Shown piece by piece: positions 26,873 to 36,897 of a DNA stretch of 64,000 nt (the first letter of the stretch is position 1; each line of letters begins with the position of its first letter). The DNA comes from Pseudomonas sp. FeN3W (GTDB lineage: Bacteria > Pseudomonadota > Gammaproteobacteria > Pseudomonadales > Pseudomonadaceae): positions 682,001-746,000 of the forward strand of contig CP136010.1 of the NCBI GenBank assembly GCA_030263805.2, given 5' to 3'. Below the pieces are notes generated by a model. It saw only the letters and a program-made list of their open reading frames with translations, made no database searches and had not been told where the DNA came from. Both the position numbers and the translations under genes were made by a program.

Positions 26873-28873
26873 TCAGTCACGTCGTGCCGGCGCAGCAGGA
26901 CGCCACGGCAGCGCCCGGCGCAGCTGGTTCAAGGTGCGTGACAGCTCGTCCGTCGCATCAGTTTGCTGGGCATAGCGCTGCGCCTCGTAGCGACTGACGA
27001 ACGCGAGGATCGCCGGCGCCTGTTCGGGCAGCATCAGCGCGGCGCGTTGGGCGAAACTACGGGCGCCCTCGCCTTTGTGGCGGCGCACGCCATGACGTGC
27101 CAGAAGCCGTTCGAAGCGTCGGAACAGGCGTTGCTGAACATCCGTTTCGCGCCGCCAGGGCTTGAACAACAGCAGCGCGAGCACGCTGGTCAGCACGCCC
27201 AGCAGCGCCACCAGACCAAGACCGAGCGTCTGCCCGTCCAGCTTGCCGAACCAGCGCTGCAACATCTGCGACTGTTGCTCGTCCTGATAATTGAGCACCC
27301 AGCGCTGCCAGCCGTAGTTGAGGCTGTCCCAGCGCAGGCGCAGCGAGTTCATCCAGCCGATGTCACGGTAGCGCAGCAGCGACATCGGTTCGTCGGCCAG
27401 AAAGCTCTGTTCGCGGGCCAGCGCCTGTTCCAGACCCTGCTCCACCCGCTCGGGCGCGACCTGAAAGGTCGGATCGACACTGACCCAACCATGCTCGGCG
27501 ATCCAGTACTCGACCCAGGCGTGGGCGTCGAACTGACGAACGGAAAGATAATTACCCGCCGGGTTGACCTCACCGCCCTGATAGCCCGCCACCACCCGGG
27601 CTGGAATGCCCGCTGCGCGCAGCACGAACGTCATGGCACCGGCGTAGTGTGCGCAGAAACCACTGCGCGTCTCGAACAGGAAGTCATCGACGATATCGCT
27701 CCCCACCGGCGGCGGCTCCAGGGTGTAGTGATAGGGCTGGCGGTTGAAGTGCTTCAACAGCGCATCCACCATCGCCTGCGGTTCCTGCGCAGAGCGTCGT
27801 AGCTCGGTCGCCCAGGCGCGAGTGCGTGGATTGCCCTGCTCCGGCAGCTGCAGTGCACGCCCGAGGCTCGCCGGTGCGCTGGCCGCTTCGCGACGCGCGT
27901 CCAGCCATGAGGTCGCCTGATACATCAGCGGCTTGTTCACCGGCTGGCGGCGCTGGAGATGAAAATCCGCCATCAGCTGCGCCTCGCCGGGCGCGACCTG
28001 CGGCACATCCAGCGCGAACAGCCAGGGCTGACCGCTGGGCTGCATGACGATGCTGTAGCTGAGCGGCTCACCAGCCGCCTGCCACTCCGGCGCCTGGGGA
28101 AGCTGCGAGGCGTAGGACTGCGACCAGCGACGACCGTCGAAGCGTTCGAAGGTCACCGCGCGCCAGTAGAGCTGGTCGCGGGGCGGAATGTCACCGTCGA
28201 AGGTGACGCGAAAGGCCAGCTCCGCCGAACGGCCAAGGCGGGCGATATCACCGGGCGCCATGTGATCGGCCAAGCCAGTCGTGCCGCGGTCGCCGGCCTG
28301 CGGCAAGGACCACAGCGGCGGCAGGCGGGGGAAGAACAGGAACAGCACCAGCATCAGCGGAATCGCCTGCAGCAACAGCGAACCGGCCAGGCGCACCGTT
28401 GGCCATGGTCGGGTGACCAGGCTGCTCTGCTGCAGCCCGATCATCGCGGCCAGCAATGCCGTGACGGGCAGCAGGCTATACAGCCCGGCTACCAGGCTGT
28501 CCTGGAACAGGTAGCTGGTCACCACCGCGAAGAAGCCGAGGAAGATCAGCACCAGCGCATCACGACGAGTGCTCATCTCCACCAGCTTGAGAATGAACGC
28601 AGCGATCAACAGCACCACGCCGGCCTCCAGACCGACCAGGCTGCCGCGCGAGAAATACACGCCGAAGCCGGCGCCGATCATCAGCAGCGCCTTGAGCCAG
28701 CTGCGCGGATAACGTGCACGCATGCGGAATATCTGAATTCGCCAGCTGGCGCAGCCCAGCCACAGGCCAATGATCCACAGTGGCAGATGAGTGAGGTGCG
28801 GCAGGATCACCAGCACCTGCGCGACCAGCAGCCAGATCAGGCTGTTGCGCGGAATACCCGGCTTCGCGCTCAC
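26873..28873 (-). CDS. tgpA: TgpA-type membrane transglutaminase-like protein
   Basis: 666 aa. Five or more membrane helices fill residues 10-185. A periplasmic transglutaminase-like core follows, with Cys in GFCAHYA near 406, His in DAHAWVEYW near 449 and Asp in VDPTF near 466. One further helix near 555 precedes a C-terminal DUF4129-like region. TgpA of P. aeruginosa is an essential inner-membrane protein with periplasmic transglutaminase activity. Its start overlaps the DUF58 gene by 4 nt, and a MoxR ATPase leads the operon. Confidence 0.92.
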   Translation of the reverse strand: MSAKPGIPRNSLIWLLVAQVLVILPHLTHLPLWIIGLWLGCASWRIQIFRMRARYPRSWLKALLMIGAGFGVYFSRGSLVGLEAGVVLLIAAFILKLVEMSTRRDALVLIFLGFFAVVTSYLFQDSLVAGLYSLLPVTALLAAMIGLQQSSLVTRPWPTVRLAGSLLLQAIPLMLVLFLFFPRLPPLWSLPQAGDRGTTGLADHMAPGDIARLGRSAELAFRVTFDGDIPPRDQLYWRAVTFERFDGRRWSQSYASQLPQAPEWQAAGEPLSYSIVMQPSGQPWLFALDVPQVAPGEAQLMADFHLQRRQPVNKPLMYQATSWLDARREAASAPASLGRALQLPEQGNPRTRAWATELRRSAQEPQAMVDALLKHFNRQPYHYTLEPPPVGSDIVDDFLFETRSGFCAHYAGAMTFVLRAAGIPARVVAGYQGGEVNPAGNYLSVRQFDAHAWVEYWIAEHGWVSVDPTFQVAPERVEQGLEQALAREQSFLADEPMSLLRYRDIGWMNSLRLRWDSLNYGWQRWVLNYQDEQQSQMLQRWFGKLDGQTLGLGLVALLGVLTSVLALLLFKPWRRETDVQQRLFRRFERLLARHGVRRHKGEGARSFAQRAALMLPEQAPAILAFVSRYEAQRYAQQTDATDELSRTLNQLRRALPWRPAAPARRD

Positions 28874-29832
28874 TTCGCGCCCTCCTCGCTCAGGCCATGC
28901 AGCGCCAATGCACGCAGGCAGGCATCCCGATGAGCCTGGCCACCATCGGGGCCGACCAGCTCACCCGGCAGGCGCAGTGCGAACGGTTGCTGCTTGTCGC
29001 TGAGGTCGATGACCCAGTGGCAGAGCATCGACAGGCGCTGCTCGGTGTCGCCGTCGAGGGCATCGAAGTCCAGCAGCGGATCGTTGCCGAGCAGGCTGGC
29101 GAAATCCTTCACCAGCAGGCCCTGGCCACGGGAATAGGCTTTCCAGTGCAAGCGTCGGCGCGGATCGCCCGGCTGCCAGGTCCGCAGCCCCTGATAGTCG
29201 TCGACACCAACGCCGCGTGTCAGCGTGCCCTCATCCTCGGTTTCCGGCGCACTGCCAGCGGGCGGACGCTCGGCAGTCGATGGCTGCGGATAGACCAGCG
29301 CCGCCAGTTCCAGATCGACCCAGCTCCACGCCACCAGCAGCCCCAGCGGAAAGCGACTCTCTACCCGCACACGTCCCGGGCGCAGCCAGCCGCGGCGTTG
29401 CGTCGGCAGGCTCAATTCGACTTCGACTGCGCCGCCGGCCGGCACATCGACCAGCCGCAAGCCACTGGCCGGCCAGCCGAGCGCCACCGCCTGATAGACG
29501 CGGCCGGGACTTTCCAGACGCACCCGCAACAGCGCCTGCTCGCCGACGAACGCAGCGGTGGTTCCGCCCGCCTGCAAAACCAGGCCGGCAAGATTGCGCC
29601 AGGTATGCAGGATGGTGACGAGATACAACGACCCGAGCAGAAAGGTCAGGCCGTAGGCCAGGCTGTTCTGGTAATTGATCGCGGTCAGCAGCATCAGCAG
29701 CAGTGCCACCAGAAATGCCAGCCCGACCGCGGTGGGCATGATGAAGATGCGTCGCTGATTCAGGCGCACGCTGGTCGCGGGCGGGATACGCCGCAACAGC
29801 CAGCGGTCACGGAAGCGCGGCAACAGCCTCAC
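28870..29832 (-). CDS. DUF58 domain protein, membrane-anchored
   Basis: 320 aa. Two adjacent helices at residues 32-75 precede a beta-rich domain. The DUF58 signature (DYQGLRTWQPGDPRRRLHWK) lies near 212. DUF58 proteins pair with MoxR ATPases and may carry a degenerate von Willebrand-like fold. The gene overlaps tgpA by 4 nt, implying coupled translation. Confidence 0.9.
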   Translation of the reverse strand: MRLLPRFRDRWLLRRIPPATSVRLNQRRIFIMPTAVGLAFLVALLLMLLTAINYQNSLAYGLTFLLGSLYLVTILHTWRNLAGLVLQAGGTTAAFVGEQALLRVRLESPGRVYQAVALGWPASGLRLVDVPAGGAVEVELSLPTQRRGWLRPGRVRVESRFPLGLLVAWSWVDLELAALVYPQPSTAERPPAGSAPETEDEGTLTRGVGVDDYQGLRTWQPGDPRRRLHWKAYSRGQGLLVKDFASLLGNDPLLDFDALDGDTEQRLSMLCHWVIDLSDKQQPFALRLPGELVGPDGGQAHRDACLRALALHGLSEEGAK

Positions 29833-29866
29833 GACAGTTGCCCGCCGTCATGCGCGGATGTCGCTG

Positions 29867-30784
29867 TCACAGCGCAGGCACTTCGCGCAGCAGCCATTGC
29901 ACCAGCGCGCCGCCGCCGTGACCGGTGGCGTCAGCGCGCTCGCGCAGGCGATGCCCGACCACGGTCGGCAACACCGCCTGCACGTCTTCCGGAATCACGT
30001 AGTCACGGCCATCGAGAAATGCCCAGGCACGTGCAGCCGCAAGCAGGGCCAGGCTGCCCCGCGGCGATAGCCCCCAGGCGAACTGCGGCTGCGTGCGGGT
30101 CGCCTCCACCAGTCGCAGCACGTAATCGACCAGCGCATCGCTGACCCGCACGTCGCCCACGGCGTCCTGAATGGCACGTAGTTCGTCGTGTTCCAGCAGC
30201 GGCTCGAGCCGGGTCAGCAGATCGCGTCGCGACTCGCCCAACAGCAGCGCCTTTTCCGCCGCCTTGGCCGGATAGCCCAGGGAAACGCGCATGAGGAAGC
30301 GATCCAGCTGCGATTCCGGCAACGCGAAGGTGCCGCCTGAACTGACCGGGTTCTGCGTGGCGATGACGAAGAAAGGATCAGGCAACGGGCGCGTCGCCCC
30401 CTCGATGGTGACCTGCCCTTCTTCCATGGCCTCGAGCAGCGCGCTCTGACTCTTCGGCGTGGCGCGGTTGATCTCGTCGGCCAGTACCAGCTCGGCGAAG
30501 ATCGGCCCCGGGTGGAAGACGAACTGTCCGCTGTCCTTGTCGAAGACCGAGGTGCCGAGAATATCGCCAGGCAGCAGGTCGGAAGTGAACTGGATACGCT
30601 GGAACTCCAAGCCCAGTACCTTGGCCAGGGCATGACTCAGCGTGGTCTTGCCCATGCCGGGCATGTCTTCGACCAGCAGATGACCTCGGGCCAACAGACA
30701 GGCAAGGGCCAGCCGGACCTGGGCTTCCTTGCCGAGCAATACTTCGTTGACTGCTCGCAGGCAGGCGTCCAATCGGGTGCGCAT
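29867..30784 (-). CDS. MoxR-family AAA+ ATPase
   Basis: 305 aa. Walker A is MPGMGKTTL near 41, Walker B LVLADEINRA near 100, and sensor 1 IATQNP near 141; the lid domain follows. MoxR ATPases act as chaperones for partner proteins such as the DUF58 product. It leads the moxR-DUF58-tgpA operon with a 34-nt gap to the next gene. Confidence 0.93.
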   Translation of the reverse strand: MRTRLDACLRAVNEVLLGKEAQVRLALACLLARGHLLVEDMPGMGKTTLSHALAKVLGLEFQRIQFTSDLLPGDILGTSVFDKDSGQFVFHPGPIFAELVLADEINRATPKSQSALLEAMEEGQVTIEGATRPLPDPFFVIATQNPVSSGGTFALPESQLDRFLMRVSLGYPAKAAEKALLLGESRRDLLTRLEPLLEHDELRAIQDAVGDVRVSDALVDYVLRLVEATRTQPQFAWGLSPRGSLALLAAARAWAFLDGRDYVIPEDVQAVLPTVVGHRLRERADATGHGGGALVQWLLREVPAL

Positions 30785-31044
30785 AGACTCTCCTTCGTTC
30801 GTCGCCCTGATGCTACTGGTCGGCTGCGGCCAGGCAAAGCGAAGGAAATGCCCGGTGACGAGTTTGTGATGCCGGCACCGTTGCAGCGCTCACGCCGCTG
30901 CGCCTGTTTCCAGACAACGGAGAACAGCTGCAGGCATTGCTTGTGAGATGACGGGCCGCGGGAAAGCGGCAAGCGAGCCGGAAGGCTCGAAGGCAATTGC
31001 CAGCCCGTGCGCTAGCGAACGGACCGGCAATTGATGGCGCAGGC
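30785..31044. other. Intergenic region between moxR and the small lipoprotein gene
   Basis: 260 bp with open frames on the minus strand that lack ribosome sites and a recognisable product. It should hold the moxR promoter. No clear regulatory element was seen. Confidence 0.5.
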
Positions 31045-31323
31045 TCAGCGACCGGCGCGAGATTCGCGAAGGTAGAAACGCGCCTTCTGTGCCTTCTGCG
31101 TGCAACCACGGAAGGCTTCGAACTGCTGCTGGGTCTTGGCGCCGGTCAGCAACGCCATGGCCTTGGAATAGCTCACGGTACCGGTAAAGCCCTCGGCTTC
31201 CGCCAGGCTCTGCTCCTTCCATGCCGCATCCAGTTCCGCGGCGCAGCTGTCGCGGTAGGCGGTCTTGCCGGCACAACCGGCCAGCAGCACAACCAGCAAA
31301 GGCAAAGTCAGCCAGGTTTTCAT
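31045..31323 (-). CDS. Small outer-membrane-type lipoprotein
   Basis: 92 aa. A signal peptide with lipobox LLAGC predicts lipidation at Cys 17. The mature part is helical and has two further Cys residues that could form a disulphide. The function is unknown. ATG at 31323 fits the signal peptide; the longer frame upstream overlaps mnmH. It lies 28 nt after mnmH and probably shares its transcript. Confidence 0.75.
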   Translation of the reverse strand: MKTWLTLPLLVVLLAGCAGKTAYRDSCAAELDAAWKEQSLAEAEGFTGTVSYSKAMALLTGAKTQQQFEAFRGCTQKAQKARFYLRESRAGR

Positions 31324-31351
31324 CGCATCATCCCTCATGTGCCATTCAGGG

Positions 31352-32458
31352 TTACGGCGCGTTGCGCGCCTTACGGTTACGCAGATACTCGACCACGGAC
31401 GGCTGGTCGCCGGCGAACTCGATCCGCTCGGCCTTGCTCTCGCGCTGGTAGGCGTACATCGGATCGTAATATTCGCCCAGCAGCGCCTCGATCCAGGCGC
31501 GATGCAGGTCGACAGAGCCACTACGCGCCTGCTCCGCCAACGCTTGATCCATCAGCAGAGCCAGGCGCTGGTAACGCTCGCCGCCGAGCCGCTTGTTGAT
31601 ATTGACCAGACTTTGTTGAAGACGCTCGGCGAATGCAGCGAAACCGTTCTCACCCTGTTCGGCGATGAACTCGGCGCATAGATCGATCACGTAGTCCTTG
31701 AGGATCCGCTCGACGCGCCCTTGCGGGCTGTCTTCCAGCCAGATCAGCGGAAACTGCTGCATGCCCTGAAACAGCGGCAGCGGGATGGAGCAACGCCCGA
31801 CCAGACGCGCCTCGTCCTCGATCACGAAGCTTTCGATCCCGGCCGCTCGCATCTTCAGCAGCCGAATCGCCAGGACATTCTCGAAATCGATCTGCGAGGG
31901 CTGTGGCGTGGCGCGCTTGCCGAAACTGGAGCCACGGTGATTGGCCAGTCCCTCGAGGTCCAGGCTGTTGCCCAGCTGCGCCAGGACCTCGGTCTTGCCG
32001 GTCCCGGTCATGCCGCCCACCAGAACGAACTCGCACTGCTCCACGGCCTGATCGATGGTGTCCAGCAGGAAGTGACGCATCGCCTTGTAACCGCCAACCA
32101 CGCGCGGATAGTCGATGCCCATCTCGTCCTTCAGCCATTGCTGGACGATCTTCGAACGCAAGCCGCCACGGAAGCAGTACAGGTAGCCATCCGGGTGGGC
32201 ACGGGTGAAATCGGCCCAGGCCTGCAGTCGCTCGGCCTTGGTCGTGCCGGAAACCAGCTGCTGACCCAACTCGATGGCGGCTTTCTGGCCGTGCTGCTTG
32301 TAGCAGGTACCCACCTTCTGCCGTTCTACGTCATTCATCAGCGGCAGATTGACGACGCCGGGGAAGGCGCCCTTGCCGAACTCTACCGGCGCACGGGCAT
32401 CCACCATCGGAGTGTCATTGAGGAACAGCGCGCGATAATTCTCGGTGTCGCCGCGCAT
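31352..32458 (-). CDS. mnmH: tRNA 2-selenouridine/geranyl-2-thiouridine synthase
   Basis: 368 aa. The N-terminal rhodanese domain has catalytic Cys in YCFRGGLRS near 95. A P-loop GGMTGTGKTE lies near 148. MnmH replaces sulphur with selenium at wobble uridine-34 of some tRNAs, using selenophosphate. It directly follows selD, which makes that donor: the stop and start share one base (TGATG). Confidence 0.93.
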   Translation of the reverse strand: MRGDTENYRALFLNDTPMVDARAPVEFGKGAFPGVVNLPLMNDVERQKVGTCYKQHGQKAAIELGQQLVSGTTKAERLQAWADFTRAHPDGYLYCFRGGLRSKIVQQWLKDEMGIDYPRVVGGYKAMRHFLLDTIDQAVEQCEFVLVGGMTGTGKTEVLAQLGNSLDLEGLANHRGSSFGKRATPQPSQIDFENVLAIRLLKMRAAGIESFVIEDEARLVGRCSIPLPLFQGMQQFPLIWLEDSPQGRVERILKDYVIDLCAEFIAEQGENGFAAFAERLQQSLVNINKRLGGERYQRLALLMDQALAEQARSGSVDLHRAWIEALLGEYYDPMYAYQRESKAERIEFAGDQPSVVEYLRNRKARNAP

Positions 32459-33492
32459 CAACGTACCTCGACCGCATGGCTACGCGCGGTGACCAGCTGG
32501 CCGATCGGCTCCAGCGCAAGGCCGAGTTCGGCACAGACCACGAGGAACTCCGCCTCACCCTCCGGCGCCACGGCGACCAACAGCCCGCCGCTGGTCTGCG
32601 GGTCGCAGAGCAGCTGCTTGTGCCGCTCGTCGAGCGCGGCGATGCGCTCACCGTAGCTGTCGAAGTTGCGCTGGGTCCCGCCGGGCACGCAGCCCTGCTC
32701 CAGGTAGTACTCGATGCCCGGCAGGCGAGGCACGCGGGCATACTCGATCTCGGCGGTCAGGCCGCTGCCATCGGCCATCTCCACCAGATGGCCGAGCAGG
32801 CCGAAGCCGGTGACATCGGTCATGGCGCGAACGCCTTCAAGTTTGCCGAAACGGCTACCGGCGGTGTTCAGGGTGCACATCCAGTCGCGGGCCAGCCCGA
32901 CGTCCTCGGCGCGCAGCTTGGCCTTCTTCTCGGCGGTGGTGAGGATGCCGATACCCAGAGGCTTGGTCAGGTACAGCTTGCAGCCGGCGGTGGCGGTGTC
33001 GTTGCGCTTCATCTGCCGCTTGTTCACCAGCCCGGTGACGGCGAGGCCGAAGATCGGCTCGGGCGCATCGATCGAATGGCCGCCGGCCAGGGGAATGCCG
33101 GCGGCATCGCAGGCGGCACGTCCACCGGCGATCACTTCGTGGGCGACTTCCGGGGGCAGCACATTGACCGGCCAGCCGAGAATCGCGATGGCCATCAGCG
33201 GATCGCCGCCCATGGCGTAGATGTCGCTGATTGCATTGGTCGCGGCGATACGGCCGAAATCGTACGGATCGTCGACGATAGGCATGAAGAAGTCGGTGGT
33301 CGACACCACCCCGCGCTCCTCGTCGATGCCGTACACCGCGGCATCATCACGCGAGGCGTTACCGACCCACAGGCGCGGATCGAGGTTCTGCGCACCGCTG
33401 CCGGCAAGAATCACGTCCAGCACTTTGGGCGAGATCTTGCAGCCGCAGCCGGCGCCGTGACTGTACTGGGTGAGGCGGATCGGTTCGCTCAT
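32458..33492 (-). CDS. selD: Selenide, water dikinase (selenophosphate synthetase)
   Basis: 344 aa from the ATG at 33492. The N-terminal motif GAGCGCK carries Cys 16 (E. coli Cys 17) and Lys 19, the active-site pair. It is the Cys form, not selenocysteine. AIR-synthase-like ATP-binding motifs follow (TDFFMPIVDDP, GGHSIDAPEP). It makes selenophosphate from selenide and ATP. The long open frame upstream lacks conservation. The operon with mnmH points to tRNA selenation; no selA/selB is in the window. Confidence 0.95.
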   Translation of the reverse strand: MSEPIRLTQYSHGAGCGCKISPKVLDVILAGSGAQNLDPRLWVGNASRDDAAVYGIDEERGVVSTTDFFMPIVDDPYDFGRIAATNAISDIYAMGGDPLMAIAILGWPVNVLPPEVAHEVIAGGRAACDAAGIPLAGGHSIDAPEPIFGLAVTGLVNKRQMKRNDTATAGCKLYLTKPLGIGILTTAEKKAKLRAEDVGLARDWMCTLNTAGSRFGKLEGVRAMTDVTGFGLLGHLVEMADGSGLTAEIEYARVPRLPGIEYYLEQGCVPGGTQRNFDSYGERIAALDERHKQLLCDPQTSGGLLVAVAPEGEAEFLVVCAELGLALEPIGQLVTARSHAVEVR

Positions 33493-33674
33493 CGGACTCT
33501 CTCGTGAAACCTGCACAAACGGGCGGCGATTGTAGCAAAGGCCACCGTGAATTCGCCGGTCGCCGCCGGATTCGAGCATGCAACGGCAGGCTCGCGCATG
33601 GCGAGTTCCCTCTCGGCTCTTGCAGGCTCGCCGGCCAGGCATGAAGCTATCGCAAGTGCCACAGGGAGAACCGC

Positions 33675-34664
33675 ATGAGTAAGAGAGTTGCACTAGTATT
33701 GGGGTCTGGTGGCGCACGGGGCTATGCGCACATCGGCGTGATCGAGGAACTGGAGGCACGAGGCTACGAGATCGCCTGCATCGCCGGCTGCTCAATGGGT
33801 GCGGTCGTCGGCGGCATCTATGCAGCCGGCAAGCTCGACGAGTACCGCAGCTGGATCGAAAGCCTCGATTATCTGGACCTGCTGCGCCTGGTCGACCCGA
33901 GCTTCAGCCTCGGCGCGATCCGCGGCGAAAAGGTGTTCGGCCGCATCCGCGACATGGTCGGCAAGACCCGCATCGAGGATCTGCCGATTCCATTCACGGC
34001 AGTCGCCACCGACCTGACCAATCAGCAGGAGATCTGGTTTCAGGAGGGCAGCCTGGAACTGGCGATGCGCGCCTCCGCGGCCATCCCGAGCCTGTTCACG
34101 CCGGTCATGCAGGGCAATCGCATGCTGGTCGACGGTGGCCTGCTCAATCCCCTACCGATCGTCCCGGTGGTATCGGCGCATTGCGACATAATCATCGCGG
34201 TCAACCTCAACGCCAACAATCACAAGCAATACCCGCTGCCGGAAATCGAGCGGCCGGGGCGCTTCGACTCGCTCATGACCTCGATCAGCGCGCACATTCC
34301 GTTCTGGCGCAAGGACGAAGCAGAGCTGACCGAGCAGATCGAAGACATCCGTGCAGGCGAACTGACTCGAGGCGATCAGCCACCGGCGGCGCCAACCAGC
34401 CGCAACGCACCGCGATCAGCGGAAGGCTCGACGGTGATCGATGTGACCGGCCCGGCGTCGCTGCTGGAGCTGATCAACCAGAGCTTCGATGTCATGCAGT
34501 CATCACTGGCGCAATACAAGATCGCCGGCTATCCGCCGAACGTACTGGTCAATATTCCGAAGCGGGCCTGCCGCTTCTACGAGTTCTACAAGGCGCCCGA
34601 GCTCATAGCGCTGGGCCGCATCGTCGCCCACGATGCGCTGGTGCGCTACGAAGAGGAGCAATGA
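33675..34664 (+). CDS. Patatin-like phospholipase (RssA-like)
   Basis: 329 aa. The oxyanion hole GSGGARGYAHIG is at 10-21, the nucleophile Ser in GCSMGA near 40, and Asp in VDGGLLNPLP near 155. These form the patatin Ser-Asp dyad. After residue 195 a less conserved region includes a polar linker. GGGAG precedes the ATG. It is divergent from selD and convergent with the permease gene that ends 16 nt away. Confidence 0.9.
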   Translation: MSKRVALVLGSGGARGYAHIGVIEELEARGYEIACIAGCSMGAVVGGIYAAGKLDEYRSWIESLDYLDLLRLVDPSFSLGAIRGEKVFGRIRDMVGKTRIEDLPIPFTAVATDLTNQQEIWFQEGSLELAMRASAAIPSLFTPVMQGNRMLVDGGLLNPLPIVPVVSAHCDIIIAVNLNANNHKQYPLPEIERPGRFDSLMTSISAHIPFWRKDEAELTEQIEDIRAGELTRGDQPPAAPTSRNAPRSAEGSTVIDVTGPASLLELINQSFDVMQSSLAQYKIAGYPPNVLVNIPKRACRFYEFYKAPELIALGRIVAHDALVRYEEEQ

Positions 34665-34679
34665 GCGGCAGACGCCGCC

Positions 34680-35774
34680 TCACTGCCCGGCAGGTTCCCG
34701 TGGCTGGTTCGCGAGCTGCGTCGACTCGTGCGAAGGCATCTGCGGTACTTCCTTGATCAGCCAGTCACCCAGCAGGCTGTAGGCCACCGCCAGCAAAGTC
34801 GGGCCGAGGAACAGCCCCATGAAACCGAACGCGAGAATGCCGCCGAACACACCGAGCAGCACGACCACCAGCGGCAGATTGCCCCCTCGACTGATCAGAT
34901 AGGGCTTGAGCACGTTGTCCACGCCACTGATGACGAACATCCCCCAGATGCCGAGGAAGATCGCCATGCCGTAATCACCCTGCCAGGCCAACCAGGCAAC
35001 GGCAGGCCCCCAGATCAGCGGCGGCACCATGATGAAGCTACAGGCGAAGGTCAGCAGCCCGAGCACCAGCGCGCCCGGAACCCCGGCGATGAGAAAACCG
35101 ATGTAGGCCAGAATCGCCTGAGCCGCGGCAGTGCCGATCACCCCGTTGACCACGCGCTGCACCGTCCCCGCGACGAGCTCCAGATAATGATCCGCACGGT
35201 CACCGATCAGCCTGTGCAACAGGCTATGGACGAATGCCGACAGACGTGGTCCGTCGCGATAGAAGAAGAACACCAGCACCAGGCTCAGCGCCAGCTCGAG
35301 CATCCCGCCACCAATACGCGCGCTGCGTACCAGCAGCCAGTTGGCGACCTGGCCGATGTACGGCCGAATACTGGCGATCAAGGCCGTGCCTTGCTCATCC
35401 ACGGTGCTCCAGAAATTCAGCAGCGCATCGCCTATCAGCGGCACCTCTCCCAGCCAGGCCGGCGCGGGCGGCAGACCCTCGACCTGCAGATCGTGCAGCA
35501 ATGCATTGGCATCGCGAATCTGATCGGCAATGTTGAAGCCCAGCCACACCAACGGCACCGCCACCAGCACCATCCAGCTGAACGTGAGCAGACCGGCGGC
35601 GAGCGTGGCGTTACCCTTCAGCCAGCGGGTCAGCACGCGCATCACCGGCCAGCTGGCGAATGCCAGAACGGCAGCCCAGAACAACGCGGAAGCAAAAGGC
35701 GCCAGGACCCAGAGACAGGCGGCCAGCAGCCCGAGGAGCAGAATCTGCACCAGCAGGCGATCATTGTTGAGCAT
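34680..35774 (-). CDS. AI-2E family (TqsA/PerM-like) membrane transporter
   Basis: 364 aa with about eight helices: pairs at the N-terminus, a soluble stretch near 85-140, and a helix-rich C-terminal half. The signature GVDNVLKPYLISRGGNLPLVVVLLGVFGG near 285 and GLFLGPTLLA near 320 are typical of the family. Members export varied solutes; the substrate is not predictable. It is convergent with the patatin gene. Confidence 0.88.
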   Translation of the reverse strand: MLNNDRLLVQILLLGLLAACLWVLAPFASALFWAAVLAFASWPVMRVLTRWLKGNATLAAGLLTFSWMVLVAVPLVWLGFNIADQIRDANALLHDLQVEGLPPAPAWLGEVPLIGDALLNFWSTVDEQGTALIASIRPYIGQVANWLLVRSARIGGGMLELALSLVLVFFFYRDGPRLSAFVHSLLHRLIGDRADHYLELVAGTVQRVVNGVIGTAAAQAILAYIGFLIAGVPGALVLGLLTFACSFIMVPPLIWGPAVAWLAWQGDYGMAIFLGIWGMFVISGVDNVLKPYLISRGGNLPLVVVLLGVFGGILAFGFMGLFLGPTLLAVAYSLLGDWLIKEVPQMPSHESTQLANQPREPAGQ

Positions 35775-35859
35775 GCGAGATTACTCTACTGAAAAGAGCC
35801 GGCGCGTTCTGTCAGCGTGACGCGCCAGCGGAGTCGGCTATTGCAGCCGTTACGCGGGA

Positions 35860-36663
35860 TCAGCGCAATAGCCTGATGAGCAGGCCGGGCTGCTCCGACT
35901 CATCCACTTCCAGGCGGCCACCACGTATGCGTTCGGCGATCAGCGCTTCACGCCAGGCTGCCGCGCTGCGCCCGGCCAGGCTCACCCGCGTGGTGCTGTC
36001 CAGGCGCATGACATTGGCCAGCAGCGCCCCCCACTCGGCCGTCGGCTCATCGGCCAGCCCCGGCAAACGCAGCTCGCCGGTGCTGCGTAGCTGTCGTTGC
36101 AATGTCGCCGCAGTCGGCAGTACACCCGTCAAAGGCCGGTCGGAGAGAAGTTGCTCGACGTGCAGATAAGGACGACCGTTGCCACGGGTAATTCCGTACA
36201 GCGCGATCAGCTCGCCCTCGCCTCCGGGCATGCGCGCCAGCAGATAGGCCTGCTGCGCTTCGGGACCGTAGAGTTTGGCCTTGTCGAAGATGGCATTGGC
36301 CCACAGGCTGCTGGAACCACACTCGCGCCCTTCGCACCAGAAGAGCAACTCGGCACCCTGCTGTAACAGCTCGCCGCGAGCCTGGGTAAAGGCTTCGATA
36401 CCCGTGTGAGTGGCCGGCAATTGGTAGGTGATCGCGGTCAGCTCGCCCGAAACGACCACTTGGGACGCCATTCGCAGCTTTCCGCTGATGCGGCGTACGG
36501 AGTCCTGCGGATATACCCGCTCCTGAACCTGGGTTTGCCGGTAATCGACGATCTGCGCCTGGGCGAAACGAGGCAGGCGCTCCAGATCGGCGCTCCCGGT
36601 AACGTCAGCCGCCGCCACAGCCGCGGAAAAGAAGGCCGCCGCTGCTATCCATGCACTTCGCAT
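35860..36663 (-). CDS. DUF4892-like periplasmic protein
   Basis: 267 aa from the ATG at 36663, with GAGGAGAG just upstream. A signal peptide (residues 1-20, cut near AAA) is followed by a domain rich in polar and beta-forming residues. The LPRFAQAQIVDYRQTQVQ stretch fits pseudomonad DUF4892 proteins. The function is unknown. The frame is open 156 nt further upstream, but only this start gives a signal peptide. Confidence 0.7.
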   Translation of the reverse strand: MRSAWIAAAAFFSAAVAAADVTGSADLERLPRFAQAQIVDYRQTQVQERVYPQDSVRRISGKLRMASQVVVSGELTAITYQLPATHTGIEAFTQARGELLQQGAELLFWCEGRECGSSSLWANAIFDKAKLYGPEAQQAYLLARMPGGEGELIALYGITRGNGRPYLHVEQLLSDRPLTGVLPTAATLQRQLRSTGELRLPGLADEPTAEWGALLANVMRLDSTTRVSLAGRSAAAWREALIAERIRGGRLEVDESEQPGLLIRLLR

Positions 36664-36897
36664 AACTCTCCTCAACGGGACACCTTCGACTGCTTGCCGA
36701 AGCTCAACCGGCGTATCGCGTCGCATGGACCCGATAGGCGCAGAACGCCAGCAGGCCGGTGCTCGCTGGGAAACGTGGCACTGTAGCGATCGATCATTGC
36801 GCTGGCCCTGCTGGAACATTGCTTCCCAGCCTCGCCAGTTGGCAAAAGCAAGTCAAGCAAGGGTTTGCGAGAGAGTATTGCGAGCCCGCCAGAGGCA

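Noticed and set aside
32458..33492. Selenocysteine in SelD
   Set aside because: The active-site codon encodes Cys and there is no in-frame TGA; no selenoprotein is supported here.
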